Assembly (NCBI RefSeq): GCF_020536995.1 | Contig: NC_068362.1 | Coordinates: 96,407,085-96,471,084 of the forward strand | Origin: Dreissena polymorpha | Lineage: Eukaryota; Mollusca; Bivalvia; Myida; Dreissenidae | Length of the DNA: 64,000 bases | Direction of reading: 5' to 3' | Shown here: in pieces, positions 25,991 through 39,190 of the stretch | How the letters are laid out: each line of letters opens with the position of its first letter | Numbering within the stretch: position 1 is the stretch's first letter | Notes under the pieces: model-generated | The model's database searches: none | Told to the model about the DNA's origin: nothing | What the model saw: the letters and a program-made list of their open reading frames with translations, nothing else | Program-made: the position numbers and the translations under genes

Positions 25991-28738
25991 GAACGCTGTT
26001 AAAGTGACATGTTCACGATTAAAAAAATAATGGAGCAAAATTTTACATATGTTAACACACATATTAAATATCCAGACTGAAAAATATATTGAAAATGGTG
26101 TGCCGTTTTTTTATCACCAATTTTATAAAAGATAAACATTTTAAAAGCTTCATGCGTTTTTCCTCGGCATTGCGGGTCGCTCGAGTATCAATAACGCCAG
26201 ACCAGATCGCACTATATTTCATGCTGATTTCTTGGCGACTTCTTGAAGAATTACATCAATATCTTGATTCAACAAAGAAGTATGAAATTCAAATAAATTA
26301 GCAGGCATGTTGAAACAGCCATCATGCATGGTGTTCTAGGCACAAAGCATATTAGAACCGACATCAGGCATAATATAAGAGCTATCCGACATGATGCAGT
26401 TATGAATTTTTACGTAAGTACTCCTCTACAGACATCAAAAGCACTTGATTCAAAACAACATTTTATTAAATATTAAGGTGTCGTAAAACAAAACAAAAAC
26501 AAACATGTTTATTTATAAATACAACAGAAACGACAACAAACGTACAACGTCAGCTATGGGAATTAACTCTAAACAAATAACCAAACCAAATTGATTGTTA
26601 TCCCAAGCGAATACTTTGCGATACACACTTTTGTTTAAAAATCATTTCCATTTCCACATCGTTGAGGACAAACTGTTATATTTATTAGATAGTAAAAATA
26701 ATACAATACGCCAATCACCCAAGTAATGGAAATCATATGCAAATGTACGTTTCATAAAGTGACACGTTGACGATGTTCATTTCTTTTCATAAATCCCTAA
26801 ATTTTCTTCTTATATATTCCTATATTTTATCCACGCTATTATGACACTTGGGAGCAAACAACTATTCCGTATATCATAGTATCATTTCAGTTTTGAATAA
26901 TTCTAGAACAATTTTGAAAGTTTAAATGAACGAGTCTGTATAGTCATTTTTTTAGGCGCCAACTGTTCTATTTTTATACTCCAGTTCGAGTCCCGGGTAA
27001 AGTAATTTGTTTTAAGCTATTGTAGAATATATTTGTGTGTTTTCCCGCCGCGATAAAAAAAAATTCCACCCGGACTGGCAATATGTTGATTGCAGCAAGT
27101 ACTTAAGCCTCTTGATAATCAATAACAATAAAAATAATACGGTATATTGATTGATGGCCTTATCGTGACAAAACAACAATAGTCGTCATCTGAAAATGCA
27201 ATCGAAAAATATTGATCTCAAATTTAATATACAATTGTCTATTACAAAATATATATAGTTAACCCCAAAACAAACAGACACCATCATTAAATCGCATTAT
27301 ACGCATTTGTCCTCCGACAAGAAAATTGGGAACCAATTATAAATCACCAACATCAAAATTAAATAAATATCTATGATTTAATTTGCAGAGATTTGACATA
27401 AAATTATCATAGACACAAGATCTTGAACAAAAAAAAACACGAAGGAAACACAAAAATATGGTTTTCAATGAAATAATAACGTACCATATATTTAAATCTT
27501 GAAGAAAAAATAAATGTTAAATACAAAATAGGCCATGTAAGGACACATGTTATGTCATCTTTAGTAGGATCATTTATGCAGTGTGTACACACATATATAA
27601 TAGATATTTCCTATACTTCTTATGGTCTGCGAATATATTGTATACAACGTACCATTGAAAACCATGGAACCAAAGTTACCTAGATAATTAAAAGAAAGAA
27701 CACCTGACTATTGATGATGAGCCTTATACTACACATGAACTTACAGAGTCTGCAAGTGGTATTACCGGTACATCCATATCTGACCTTTGACCGGACAGTC
27801 ACTTTGAAACATGATACATCATATTCCACATCTATATTTCTTCTTGTTAAAAGTATAATCGAAACATAAAATTCCTTAACAAATGAACAATATATGTTGT
27901 GTTTTTGTCACTCAACAAATAAAAGGAGATCAATACTTTCAAAAAGAAACTTAAACTCTCGATATGTTTTATATACAATTTTCTTTCAATGTAAACGTCA
28001 ATTTAAATTTACAGCTACAGACACTTATGGAAATCGTTGTATGCATAAGGCATATACACGAGAACTTGAAATGTATCACGTATTGACTAAATATTGTCAC
28101 AAGACAGTTACAAGACAAACACAGGAGTAACGGACACTCACAAACATACCAAAAAGAACTACACGACTTCTTCGGTAAGCATTAATGCATTGTATGCGTG
28201 AAACAAATGCGTACAAGTCATCAGATGGTGAAAAGGAAAGTTCACGCAAAATACGAAATGTACACATGTGTTCTTTATTATCAGACTAACGAGGTTCGGC
28301 AAATATATAATAAAGCGCATGAAGATTATAATACAAAACATAACACAGAACAAAACACTACATATTAAAAAATCAATTTGTGACGAAAATAAACGGTACG
28401 TACCGGTATTTGATGATATAAAACATTAGTAAGTGGTGCCGATATAAAGCTATAACAAGCAAATGTAAGGGCGTGATATTTTACTAATATTGCGCTAGGG
28501 GTAAATGACATAAGCATTAAATCGCGAGGTATAGCTGTACAAAATTATCTACTTAGTATTTCAAAGTGAGATAAAACATGTTCATCACTAAAACATGTCC
28601 AATGTACTCTGGTACTTTATAAAATTCCTAAGTATTTGTAAATGGTAATTTCTTCGATTGGGTTTTTTTGGTGTAGAGAGTGAAATGGGTGTTTTCATCT
28701 GAATGATTTTAACGCTTTCGTTTTACTCGTACATTTAC
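25991..28738. other. AT-rich intergenic region
   Basis: No gene recognised. At about 26960-27000 a tRNA-like B box (CAGTTCGAGTCCCGG) lacks a matching tRNA fold and is probably a SINE relic. Confidence 0.45.
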
Positions 28739-30660
28739 GATGGGATTAAAGTCTACTAGCATGGGCTGACATTTTGTTGGAGGTCATGGTTACGTGTTTT
28801 AAACAATTATAGAAAGTGGTGTGCTATCCCTAAATAATCTGCCACTGTCACTAATGGCATTAACAACGTCATTCATGTTGACAAGGAATAACAGAGGGCC
28901 AAGCAGTAATGATGTTTTACAAATTATACTGATGCTTCGCTAACGTACTGGTTGGTGAGTTTTTTTACGGACAGTAGTTTTTTCAGGACGCTTTAAATTA
29001 TTCGTTTTTCGCAACCGCTTTTCGAATTGTGCTATGCTATTCAAATAAATTATATGGGTTTTGAAACAGTATTACTGATCTTAACAAAGTTCTTTAACTC
29101 AGTCGTTAAAAAAATATTAAATATCCTTGTTGACAGTCTTCTTTACCGCAACCTTCGGTCTGTTGCATAACGTTACATATACAATATAACGTAACATCAA
29201 TAGTGAACTCTTTAAAACGTTTCGTTTCAAATTTTTTTTTTCAGCGTCTTACTTAAAATTTCCATCTATAGTATGTAACGCAAAATTTGATTGGCTGACT
29301 AACTCGGGATCTCGATATAGCGAAAATTATCTCCTCTTTTGTTTTATGCACTCTGCCTTTATTAACTGCACCGCTCTTTTTTAAATTGTACGCCGCTTTA
29401 ATTTAGTTTTGCACTCCTCTTTTTTTCTAACTCGTGGCCACGACATAGCAACCTCGTGGCCACGAGATAGAAAAAAGAGGAGAGCAATTTTAAAAAAGAG
29501 AAGCACCGCTCTTTTTTTATTATACGCCGCTTTTATTTAGTTTTGCACTCCTCTTTTTTCTATCTCGTGGCCACGAGTTAGCTATGTCGTGCAGACAAAA
29601 AAGAGCAGAGCAATTTAAAAAAAAGAGAAGTGAATGTCACCTCTATGCCACCGTATATAGCGGTATTTAGTGCACATTTTCTTAAACAATATTCTACTGC
29701 AAAGTGTTTCAGGGAACAACTTTTTATATTTAAAAATAAATAGGTAATGAAAACGAGACGAGTTACAATATTTCGTGTACATTTCCTTCACAATTTGTTT
29801 CCCTTCTTATTTTCCATAAAAGTGTTTTTGGGGACAACCGTGTATATTTATAAAAATGAATATTTTATTGACTGTTTATAAAAACGAGATATAACATTTA
29901 ATCATCCAATTGGTATATACTCATATGCAATGAGATTCCTATTTATATAAATAGAATACCGTTTAAAACGTCCATATGCCCCTTTAATGTCAATCCTACT
30001 AAACATTTTAATCAATTATGTATAGGTTCGGTTATGCAGATACATAAATCTATAGTTAGTAAAAAAAACGTGAGTGTGTTCTGCATGGGTAGGTCCGCTA
30101 GGGACGTCGTGATTTGCATGTACATGTACATGCGCTATAATATTTTCAACTGTAGCATTTATATATACGTAAAATTGATATCTTCTTAAATGTTATATGT
30201 CACCACGTCAACTTCACCAATATACCGATAGTCAGAAGAAGCTAATTATCATTAACCTGGATCAAATCGTATCTTGAAATTAAAAATTGTTGAAATTTAA
30301 CCAACCATGGGCATGAGTATTTTCTGTAATACAACAGAACAACATATCGTAACGTACTTGTCTATTTGCAAAAATCCAACTCCCAGCTATTTACCCTCCG
30401 GGTCGTTGGGAGCTGTACGTATGTACTCATAAAAGCTCAGAGCATTCAAGAAGAACCACGTACTTGTCAACTTTCCAATTCAACGATGAAATAATGGCCT
30501 TCACTATAACGATACAGGAGTAAATTGGTTTTATCACATGTAAATACGAAGTATTTTATAATGTGACCCTATACAACGTCCTAGCTTTCTCTCTGCTTCG
30601 GTTGTTTAGAATGTTAATAGAATAAAATGAGTCCAATCAACAATGTTAACAAAGACCATT
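28739..30660 (-). pseudogene. Ghost GPCR unit: flanks without receptor
   Basis: The left part (28739-28830 and 28918-28945) matches the sequence just downstream of receptors 2 and 3: GGGATTAAAGT-TACTAGC, TTGGAGGTCAT, and ATACTGATGCT-C. The right part (about 30000-30660) matches the upstream region of the other units, including a donor at 30463 (exon end GACAA|GTACGT) and the AACCGAAGCAGAGAGAAAG block. Only about 1 kb lies between, and it has no receptor sequence; part is filled by the palindromic repeat at 29290-29640. The simplest reading is a fourth tandem copy whose coding body was lost. Confidence 0.6.
29290..29640. repeat. Duplicated palindromic repeat with CTCGTGGCCACGAG
   Basis: Two direct units of about 120 bp, each starting ACCGCTCTTTTTT and carrying TTTAGTTTTGCACTCCTC. 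Both contain the perfect 14-bp palindrome CTCGTGGCCACGAG or a half-altered version, set between CTCCTCTTTTTT and AAAAAAGAGGAG arms. The arrangement can fold back extensively. No coding potential. Confidence 0.7.
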
Positions 30661-32010
30661 CCAATGAGGACATTGACATAAGCACTGTTAAAAAGCGTAT
30701 TTTAGAGCAAGAAAACAAAGCAACATTAAAAAATCGATGTTGAAATATTTAAACGATTCCTGAAATTAAAAGGCGAGATCAGAGAATTGCATGTACTTGA
30801 TGTTGATATTTTAGATGAATATGTTTTAAATTTTATTCTTTCATGCAATACCAAGTCAGGAAAAGATTATGAACATTCAAGTGTTAGAACATATTTTTTA
30901 GCATAGATAGGGAACTAAAAAACCTAAAATATCCATATATCAAACACTGGCCCCGAGTTCGGCCTATCAAGGGATGCATTTGCAGCATTGTTCAAGAGTC
31001 TTAAAAGACAAGGCAAAGGCAACAAGTCCAAAGCTGCTTCTCCACTGACAGATCACGAGATTGAGGCTATGTACCAGAAGTAGATTATTGGTTGTCAGAC
31101 GCCCAGTGCATTTATGAATACAATGTAGTACAACAACTGTGTGCACTTTTGCCTTCTGGGAACCACGGAGCACTACAATCTCTGGTTTGAGTAATTTATT
31201 ATTCGTGTAACCATTTTAATTCAGTTTTCTTCTATTTTGCCTGAAAAATATATAAAATTATATTGAACGATTACAGATAGCAACAAAATAAACAAAATAA
31301 GTCAGCATAGTCCATTTTTTGCAAACGGCACAGCACAAAGTTTTGCATTTACTATTTTAACAAGAAATTTTCAAATTGTTTTTAACATACATTCGTTTTC
31401 ATTTTTTCAAACTAAATGTCCCTACTTTTCTATGTTTCCAATGTTCATCTATTTTTTTTAGCTGGGAAGAAGTAACCCTCAGGCAGGCAGCAGATGGCAC
31501 AGAGTTCCTTGCACTGAATGAGCGCCAAACCAAAACAAGGACAGGAGGTGATATTTCAAACATCCGGAAAGTGCCGCCTAGGATGTCTTCTACACAAGAT
31601 GAAAGATGTCCCATTGTTTGCCTCTAAACGACCCAAGGCATATTGTCAGCCAGGAAGTCCTTTTTACATTGCGCCAATGACCCAGGATTTGACTGGGCCG
31701 ATTGGCGAGTGGTTAATGATGCAGTGGGTTGGCATGAGTAAATTTGGACATATGGTTCAAAGAATGGCTGAGCAGTGCGGGCTGGACCGTCATCGCTGAC
31801 AAACCACTCTTGTGGCAAGCGAATGGGCCAAAAGCTCAGGGACGAGAACGTTGCACCTACTGACATTATGCACTTCAAAGGCCACAAAAACATCCAATCT
31901 GTATTGAATTGAAGTGCCATTTCTGAAGCAACACAAAAGGCCGGATCACATACCCTCTCTGGGAAACGACGCAATCCAGAGACTGCAACTGTGACGTCCC
32001 CACCGTCACC
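30627..32010 (+). pseudogene. Decayed Crypton-type tyrosine recombinase (DUF3504-like)
   Basis: The protein pieces match the DUF3504 family (KIAA1958/QRICH1/ZMYM type, Crypton-derived). In order they are STVKKRILEQENKATLK (30680), FKRFLKLKGEIRELHVLDVD (about 30745), FAALFKSLKRQGKGNKSKA with LTDHEIEAMYQK (about 30975-31080), WEEVTLRQAADGTEFLALNE (31463), then RQTKTRTGG. A C-terminal piece, DENVAPTDIMHFKGHKNIQS (about 31840), carries the catalytic-box His region; the following Tyr position reads as a stop. An intron at 31191-31461 (GTAATT...TTTTTTTAG) keeps the frame across the junction (Asp-Trp-Glu-Glu). Several stops and shifts break the rest, so it is non-functional. It could be a dead Crypton or a relic of a host gene derived from one. 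Confidence 0.75.
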
Positions 32011-35000
32011 AGCAATGATTGACATATGCAGTGAACAACACGGTGATCACGATGCAGCATCATCCCTCACGTCAAGCGCTGTCAAGGCCCCAACATCCGA
32101 ACCTAGGCCCGTCAATATTCCGAACATTGATATTCTTTTTTCCCCACCCACTCGGCACAGAATCACGTGTCTCTCTCAAATTTGACGAATCTCCTTCAAA
32201 CACACTCTCAGTTTTATGGAGCAGTCTTCAATATACAAACTTTTAACTTTTACCCCGGTAAATCCAACGATCTGTGTAATTTGCGTAATATTTGTTTAAG
32301 TTTTTGTTCCAGTTCTATTCGCTGTGTATTAACACTGTCACATGTTTCATTCATGATTGCAAAAGGCGACCTTCTCCTTTTTATGGAAAATTATTTGCAT
32401 ATTATCATTAAATACTTAATATTTTATAATAAAAAATGTGTATTTTAATGATTGAATAAATTTGAATGGAGATATATAATGTTTAATCTCTTCATTTTTG
32501 AGAAATCTTACGCTGAACTGCAGAACTATTTCGCGTTAATGCGCAAGAAGATCGACATGTTTTTATATTCATAGGCGAGTAAAAAATATGTAGTAGGCAA
32601 GCCTCGCAATGTAAACCTTTCTTTAACTCGTCGGACAAATTAAAGTACACAACTAACATAGTATTCTCTATTTCCATGTTCAAAAAGTTCCATCAAAACA
32701 CATTAATAATTATTATTATCACCCATACACATTCCAAACTGACAGCAAACTGTAAACTTGTTAAGCTCAGGTTCGACCAGGCTCTGCACCATGCATTTGT
32801 GAAGATATGCAAGGATACAATTTTAACAGCTGATTAGTTATTTGCAATATTCTACAAACGCGTCTATTATACAGCATTACAGGGACGACCACATGTGATA
32901 TTTGACTGCATGGTTGTTTTCTTATTTAACTTTATCTTTGTGGAAATAACACAGAACATTATAAATCAAACGATATAATCAAGATGGAAATAAAAAATGT
33001 TTCCGACATATTTATTCAAAATCCTCCAGTAGAGCATAGTCAATGTTCTAATATTAAATAAAAAAAAAGTAGTTTGCTTATTAATAACGTGATCATACAT
33101 TAATCATTACTGAATCCATAGTGACGCTGGTAACACGGTCATCTCGTCCCTGGCATTGCTGTTGCACCAAGAGAGTAAACAGTTTTCTTTAAATACCAAA
33201 ATTCTGTGTTTTCTATCGCAACATCATCATACCTTTGCATAACATAATCTTAGGTTTTTGTTAAACATAAATGCATAAATACTAAACACATACAAGGTAA
33301 ACAATACAGGATTGTAAGTCATATAATACCTGCTTATTATGAGAACATCTTTTAGTGTTTACACCTTGTCATTTTGTCCAATCTGTATTTAATTATGTGG
33401 ATCTGATTGGACACATACCCGTATATCATGGACGTTATTCATTGAAACAACAAGGTACGATTGCACACGTGTTTAATCTCGTTACAATATCCCATCACGT
33501 CAAATTCAAATGAACAGACAAAAGTTTTAAATTAGCAACTTCTAGTGGCTGACAAACAAATGATCGAATGAACTCTTTATTGAAGGCTGTTCGTGGTAAG
33601 CAAGCCTGTTTCGTCAAGGGCGAACCCGATCCGGGAAACACTTTAATTAAAATATTTACATAGTTATTTCAACGTTGATATTAATAGATTAAAATAATTT
33701 ATTTAATCTTAACGAAAATGCTATTAAGGTCCTATGCTTACACAGAAAACACAGTGGTTAAATATGTCTGTACAAAATCACTTAAAAACATGAATATATT
33801 CAATTGGCCGAATATTGATCCGACAAATGGTCTTGGACACTGTTTTCAGCGTGATGAAAACAATAATCGAGACCTGTAGTAGTGTCATATTTTATTTAAG
33901 TGACAAATAATACAAACATATAATAGTTATAATATACAATTTCAAATCAATCAGTACTACCCTGCGATGCAAATAGCTTACGAGTCACTAATCAGACATG
34001 GATGAGTGTAGTCGTCTTATGCCTGTTAAAGAGTATACAGTAAAATAATAACTGATTTGATGTAGGATATAGCATTTATAAGTGTCATGTACAATTTTGT
34101 ATAAAAGCCATAATAAAATCATATCGTCACACACTTAAGTAGCAATCGTTTATAAATAAAGAAAATAATATATATATCGTTTATCCTGTATTTATCATCA
34201 ATTGAACAATATGAGCCTAAAAAATATTAAATAAAAAAATGGTATTCTTCAATTAAATGATTAAGACAATTTTAACAATCCACACTTATTAAAACATACA
34301 TAAAACTGGCATTTTAAGTAATAATCAATCCTTTCCAGGATACAAAAAATATAATTCCATAAAGACCGGCGCCCAATAAAGATCCGACGTGATAACGGAA
34401 TTTAATGGTGATTATTCGGCACCATTGTCTCTTGTGTCTGAAACATTTTCATTCGCAATATACCGGATTATACTACATTAAACAATTCAGTATTGGAGTT
34501 GCTGCGACAAATTGTGTTCTCATGGCAGTGTACAATGCCTGACAGCGATGAATTGGAGTATGAGTAAATGTTTATGTGAAATGAACGTTTAGTTGATAAT
34601 TGAGATAGTACTGAATAATTGTTTTTTTTCCATCGTTTGAAATGGTATTGGTTTTGTAGCAACACATTTGTTATGGCCATTTATAATAAGTGCGACCTCT
34701 GTTGAGAACAATTCCTGGAAGGTACAATCGTAATCAAAATGTCCATAACTTTCAGTAATTGGTGGTAGGCGTAAAAAAACTCTAAACACAAAAAAAGATT
34801 ACTTCATACAGAAGTACCTTACAATCGTTGAAAGCATCTTAAAATCAACACAATTCACACTCAAAACACAAAAAAAAGATTACTTCATACAGAAGTACCT
34901 AACAATGGTTGAAAGCATCTTAAAATCAACACAATTCCTCTCCTCTGCATCACATAGTGACAACTATATATTCTACATGTGTATTAAAAATATCATCATC

Positions 35001-35678
35001 AACAATGTGATATGCATTTACTTATGTTAAGTTGCGCTTGGTTTGAACACAGTTTGAGGGATACTTGCATAGTCTACACATTCAAAGTAGCTTTGGATGT
35101 GCCTGAGAAGTAATCTATATTGTATCTATCTCTCGTAAAACATGTACACAAACATTTCAAACGTTCAACAAAGTGTCAATGCGCCCCATCATACATGTAA
35201 ACAAAACAATTAAAAAATAACGAGATGCGAAAAAGATCAGAAAAGTGTTACTTTCTATCTATTTTAAAGTTAATTTTTCAATATTATATTTGTAATGTGT
35301 AGACATTTTTAGATAATATATTTAAGATAACGTGTCCATTTTAACATTTATTGTGTTTCTCAATAAAATACTAAAAACGTTAGGTATAATATATATTTAT
35401 ATGTAGTTACTTCTTTTATTGCGGTTTCATTTATAATAAGGGTGTGTTAGTCATTCTCAACTATTTTCTTTGGCATGTACGTTTGTATTGGGATTAAAGT
35501 TTACTAGCAATTGGAATGTACATAATTATTTTTGGAGGTCATAGTTAACTGCAATCGCAGTTTGGTTTGGATTGCATACGAATATATAAAGTGGTATATT
35601 ATTCGAAAAAAAAATTGATCGCATGCATAAATCTTGTTCTACAAAGTTTACTGATGCTCCATTAACCGAGACAAAGTG
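32011..35678. other. Intergenic, including 3' flank of GPCR copy 2
   Basis: 32011-34380 shows no recognisable gene. About 34385-35678 is the downstream part of the duplicated GPCR unit and aligns with about 39690-41087, sharing ATTTATGTGAAATGAACG-type and ATTACTTCATACAGAAGTAC pieces. Confidence 0.5.
34784..34937. repeat. 79-bp tandem duplication
   Basis: Two near-identical direct copies carrying GATTACTTCATACAGAAGTA. The matching region in the third GPCR unit (about 40300-40370) has a single copy, so the duplication arose after the units separated. Confidence 0.75.
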
Positions 35679-36749
35679 TTAGTTCAAAGTCACTGGCTGC
35701 ATAATTATTTGTTGTCTTGTTGATGTCGAACCCTTGACAGACTGATCAGCGTTTTCTGATGAAGACTGGAGTTGTAATGTATTGTTCCTTCTGCCTATTC
35801 TACCAAATGCACACATAATTATTTGTTTAAACGCAGTTCTGAACTTCCTATTCGATGCACCATATACGATCCAATTAACGGATGAATTCAAAAAGCCTAA
35901 AAATACAACATACTCTCGAGCACATGATGCACTCTGCAAAAGAGATCGTGAAACAAACACTATTATAGAACTGATTATAAATGGCACCCAACACAGAAGA
36001 AATAAAGCTGATACAACAAGCATAAGCGAAGTCTTTTTCACGGATTTTTTGTAAAGTCGTTCGGTTAAAGCTCTCATTGGTCTTTCTTTCACAGTCCACA
36101 AGATTATACAGTAAAGAACGGTGCAAATCACGATGACGGTAATCATAAATAGAATTGATGCAACATCCGCTGCAAACGGCATAATGGCGCCAATGCGGCA
36201 GACTACGAATTCATGTGTTATACCGCTCGTCGTTTGGACAGCAATAGCAATAATGGCAGTACCTGGAATAATCCACGTTGCAGCCATAAGACCACAAAAG
36301 AACTTCTTTTGATTCGTTTTCAGCATATGTTTTAGCGGAAACACCACGGCCATAAATCGATCAGCGGTTATTAACAATAACGACAAAATTGACGTAGAAT
36401 ACGAAACGAGTTTCATGGTAGACGCTGCCATGCAAAATTTTAGATTTCCTTGTATTTCAGTGACTATTAACTCTACGAACATTAAGATCATTGCTAGGCC
36501 GAGCACGAGATCGGATGCTGCTAGGTTTGCTATCATCACATATAGACTTGCTTTGAAGTAGCGCCTAAATCTCACGATGCTAACAATAATCAACGTGTTG
36601 CCGAACAGTGTGGTGACGCACACGATCGCTGACGTGACCAGCGCCATGACAGTGTAGGTGCGCGTGTAGGTGCACGAAAAATCGACGAACACGTCATCGT
36701 TGAAACCGCGTGACACGATTTTCGACGGCAGGCGTGTGGTTCCGTTCAT
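35679..36749 (-). CDS. Rhodopsin-family GPCR, copy 2 (intact)
   Basis: 356-residue paralogue of the receptor at 23854-24924, same length and helix layout. It has TM1 GNTLII, TM2 NLAASDLVLG, TM3 ADRFMAV, TM4 ATWIIPG, TM6 CWVPF and TM7 NSSVNWIVYGASNRKF; NPxxY is again NWxVY. The third loop, ERPMRALTERLYKKSVKK, is short and basic. The C-terminal tail differs most from copy 1 apart from the shared ending QPVTL. An N-glycosylation site (NGT) follows Met1. The ATG lies 15 bp after the acceptor TTTCAG|ATAAGG; the 5' UTR intron runs 38976-36765 on the minus strand. High similarity to the third copy through coding and flanks shows a recent tandem duplication. Confidence 0.92.
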   Translation of the reverse strand: MNGTTRLPSKIVSRGFNDDVFVDFSCTYTRTYTVMALVTSAIVCVTTLFGNTLIIVSIVRFRRYFKASLYVMIANLAASDLVLGLAMILMFVELIVTEIQGNLKFCMAASTMKLVSYSTSILSLLLITADRFMAVVFPLKHMLKTNQKKFFCGLMAATWIIPGTAIIAIAVQTTSGITHEFVVCRIGAIMPFAADVASILFMITVIVICTVLYCIILWTVKERPMRALTERLYKKSVKKTSLMLVVSALFLLCWVPFIISSIIVFVSRSLLQSASCAREYVVFLGFLNSSVNWIVYGASNRKFRTAFKQIIMCAFGRIGRRNNTLQLQSSSENADQSVKGSTSTRQQIIMQPVTLN

Positions 36750-36989
36750 TTGACGTTCCCTTATCTGAAAGTAACGGAAATAATGTCCTGAATACCTCTT
36801 ATTTGACTGTGTTTTCCAAACTCCACGCAGAGTTGTCGTTCCATGCTCTCACATACAATCTCTGCCATCACAAGAAAATCCATCCAGATTTGGTAGGTTT
36901 TTATTTTTTTAAGTATTATAAAAAGTACTGTCATTTTCTTTCATATTTTGAAAATAGTGTATACGTTTAGGATCATAATAAAAAAAACA

Positions 36990-38205
36990 AGAAATATCTT
37001 TAAAGAAAAGATATACGGCGTTGATTGTGGTTGGAGTTGGTATAATGTAAAGATTTCAATGAATTAGATCAAAGATAGCGAATGTCTTTTTCTGTGCAGT
37101 TCTTAGCTGCATCACACGCAGTACGGGATGTTACGCGAAGTTTTCGCGGCTTATTTAACATTATTACATATTGCTAGTCATAAACCTATAGATACAAAAT
37201 AGAAAACCAAAAGAAGAATGGAAGTGAAATTAAAACATATGAGTCAACCGGCCACACGCGAAGTATCCGTACATATTTTAAATATGTATACGCGCGTTCT
37301 TCGAACAAACCTGTTAAGTGGTTTGTCGGGCATTGCTAGTTGATTCGATTATTAACAGTATCGAGCATCATCGCGCTAGTGCTTAATACATTAGTCAATA
37401 TGGTGGTTTAATTCTTGTTAAATTAATCAGAAGTAATGTTTATCATGGTATTGTTGAAAACACATTAAGAATCTATTATGAGATACCATAATTATATCGG
37501 TGAATATCTTCATTTACCATATTTCTGGTTTAAAGAAAATTCCAGTTCACCTAGAACACGCGATAGCGTCTATATTATATAACGATTATTTTACTGGCCG
37601 CGAACTGACCCTGATACCTTGCGGGTTGGAATGCAATGCATTAAAGTGAGGCCACGCTTCCACTGCTGGAACGACGGCTTGTTTAAAACTTTATACTTTT
37701 ACATGTTAAATGTTCAATTTCGAAAACAATTTAAAATGGTTTGGCCAAAACGAATATCAGGAAAGGGAAAAACGATACTTTTATGAACTTAAATATACTA
37801 GTACACAAACGGGAATATGGAAGTAATTACTAAATATGAGAACATAGCCTTTAAGTACAAACGCTCTGGCGCTGGCAATCCTCTGAAAATAAAAGGTGCA
37901 CGCACAAACTGTATTGATGTCAAGAGTTGAGAGTAAAACTGTTCTATCTATCAAGCCTTTTCATTAGAGATAAAATTGTTTCATGCTGAACACGCAGTAA
38001 AACAGTGTTACAAAGACGAGGTCATGTTTCCAATTTTCTGGTGGTATGCTCAAATCAGCCAATGGAATAAATGAAGTGTATTCATTCGTGTCTGGTCGCG
38101 GGAAATTTTATTTGAATTTTATTGGACACTTACAAAGGTCAGGTAAGGTCAAAAGTGACGTTAAACAGCTACGCCGAATAAAGTAACTTAATCCAAAAAA
38201 GTTCA
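36990..38205. other. 1.2-kb segment present only in GPCR unit 2
   Basis: Sequence on both sides matches unit 3 around 42380-42430, but this block has no counterpart there. It is an insertion in unit 2 or a deletion in unit 3. I see no terminal repeats or coding sequence. Confidence 0.55.
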
Positions 38206-38976
38206 AACAATCTTTAAACATATTGTACCACGTTGCTAGGCTATCATCACGTGGTTGGTTATGAAGGCAGGGATTGGATTCAGCTATGCTGGTTCCAGTC
38301 AAATCTCTGCGCGGAGGTTGCGCGTTTTCATGTTTGCTTCAGAACCAAACCTTAATTATTGTATTTAGAGCTGTAAGTAATACGTATAAAAATTAAAGAA
38401 AAATATGACTAAATAAATTAAATTCTGAAATTTTAATTAAGATTTGACAAAGAAATAAAAATGGGTTGATTGTTTTAGAACAATTTTATTTTCTATCATC
38501 GTGAATTCAGAATTATATATTTTAATGCACACATTTTCCAAAGAATAGATCCTTAGCTAAAACAATATCATGCCATTTTCTTACTTTTCCTTATTGTCGG
38601 TGGTACTTAAAGTCGTTACAATCATAAAAGGGCTCTTAGTAAATGGTAATATTAACGTGTTAATGTTTGTAGTTCACTAATAGATGTCGAGATTCACGTA
38701 TACATTTTCTGAATTCTTTCCAAATTAAACATACAATATATACCACGGTTACACCTTAATATCTTCATCATCCACTATACAAGATGCACTGATTGTTAAA
38801 TTCGTGAATGTCAAACATCAACTTCCCCAATAAAGACAAAAGAAGCTTACAATAAATAAGTAATAAAAAGTCTTGAAATTAAAAATTATTGCTTATGAAT
38901 GTAAACATACACTTATGAACAAGTTTCAGACAACCATTTACAATAGTCATACAGCATAATACAATAAATACATTAC

Positions 38977-39190
38977 CTTTAAACCTTTACAATTCAACTG
39001 TGAATAATGTCCTTAATTATAACCCACATGTTGTTAACACGAAGTGAATTCTGACTTTGCAATACGAAGTATTTAATACTTCGATCATAATCAACCATGT
39101 ATACGGCCTGCTCTTAGCTCTCTCTGCTTCGGTGGTTTTAGAGAAGCGACAAAACCAATGATCCATTTAAATGGAAAACATTAGTTAAGG
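38977..39190 (-). promoter_or_regulatory. Non-coding 5' exon and promoter-proximal region of GPCR copy 2
   Basis: Minus-strand block ending TTTAAAG|GTAATG, with the shared CCACCGAAGCAGAGAGA motif at about 39118-39134. It aligns closely with 43088-43290. Confidence 0.55.

Noticed and set aside
26960-27000. tRNA-like T arm CAGTTCGAGTCCCGG
   Set aside because: No acceptor stem, D arm or anticodon arm could be fitted; more likely a SINE relic.
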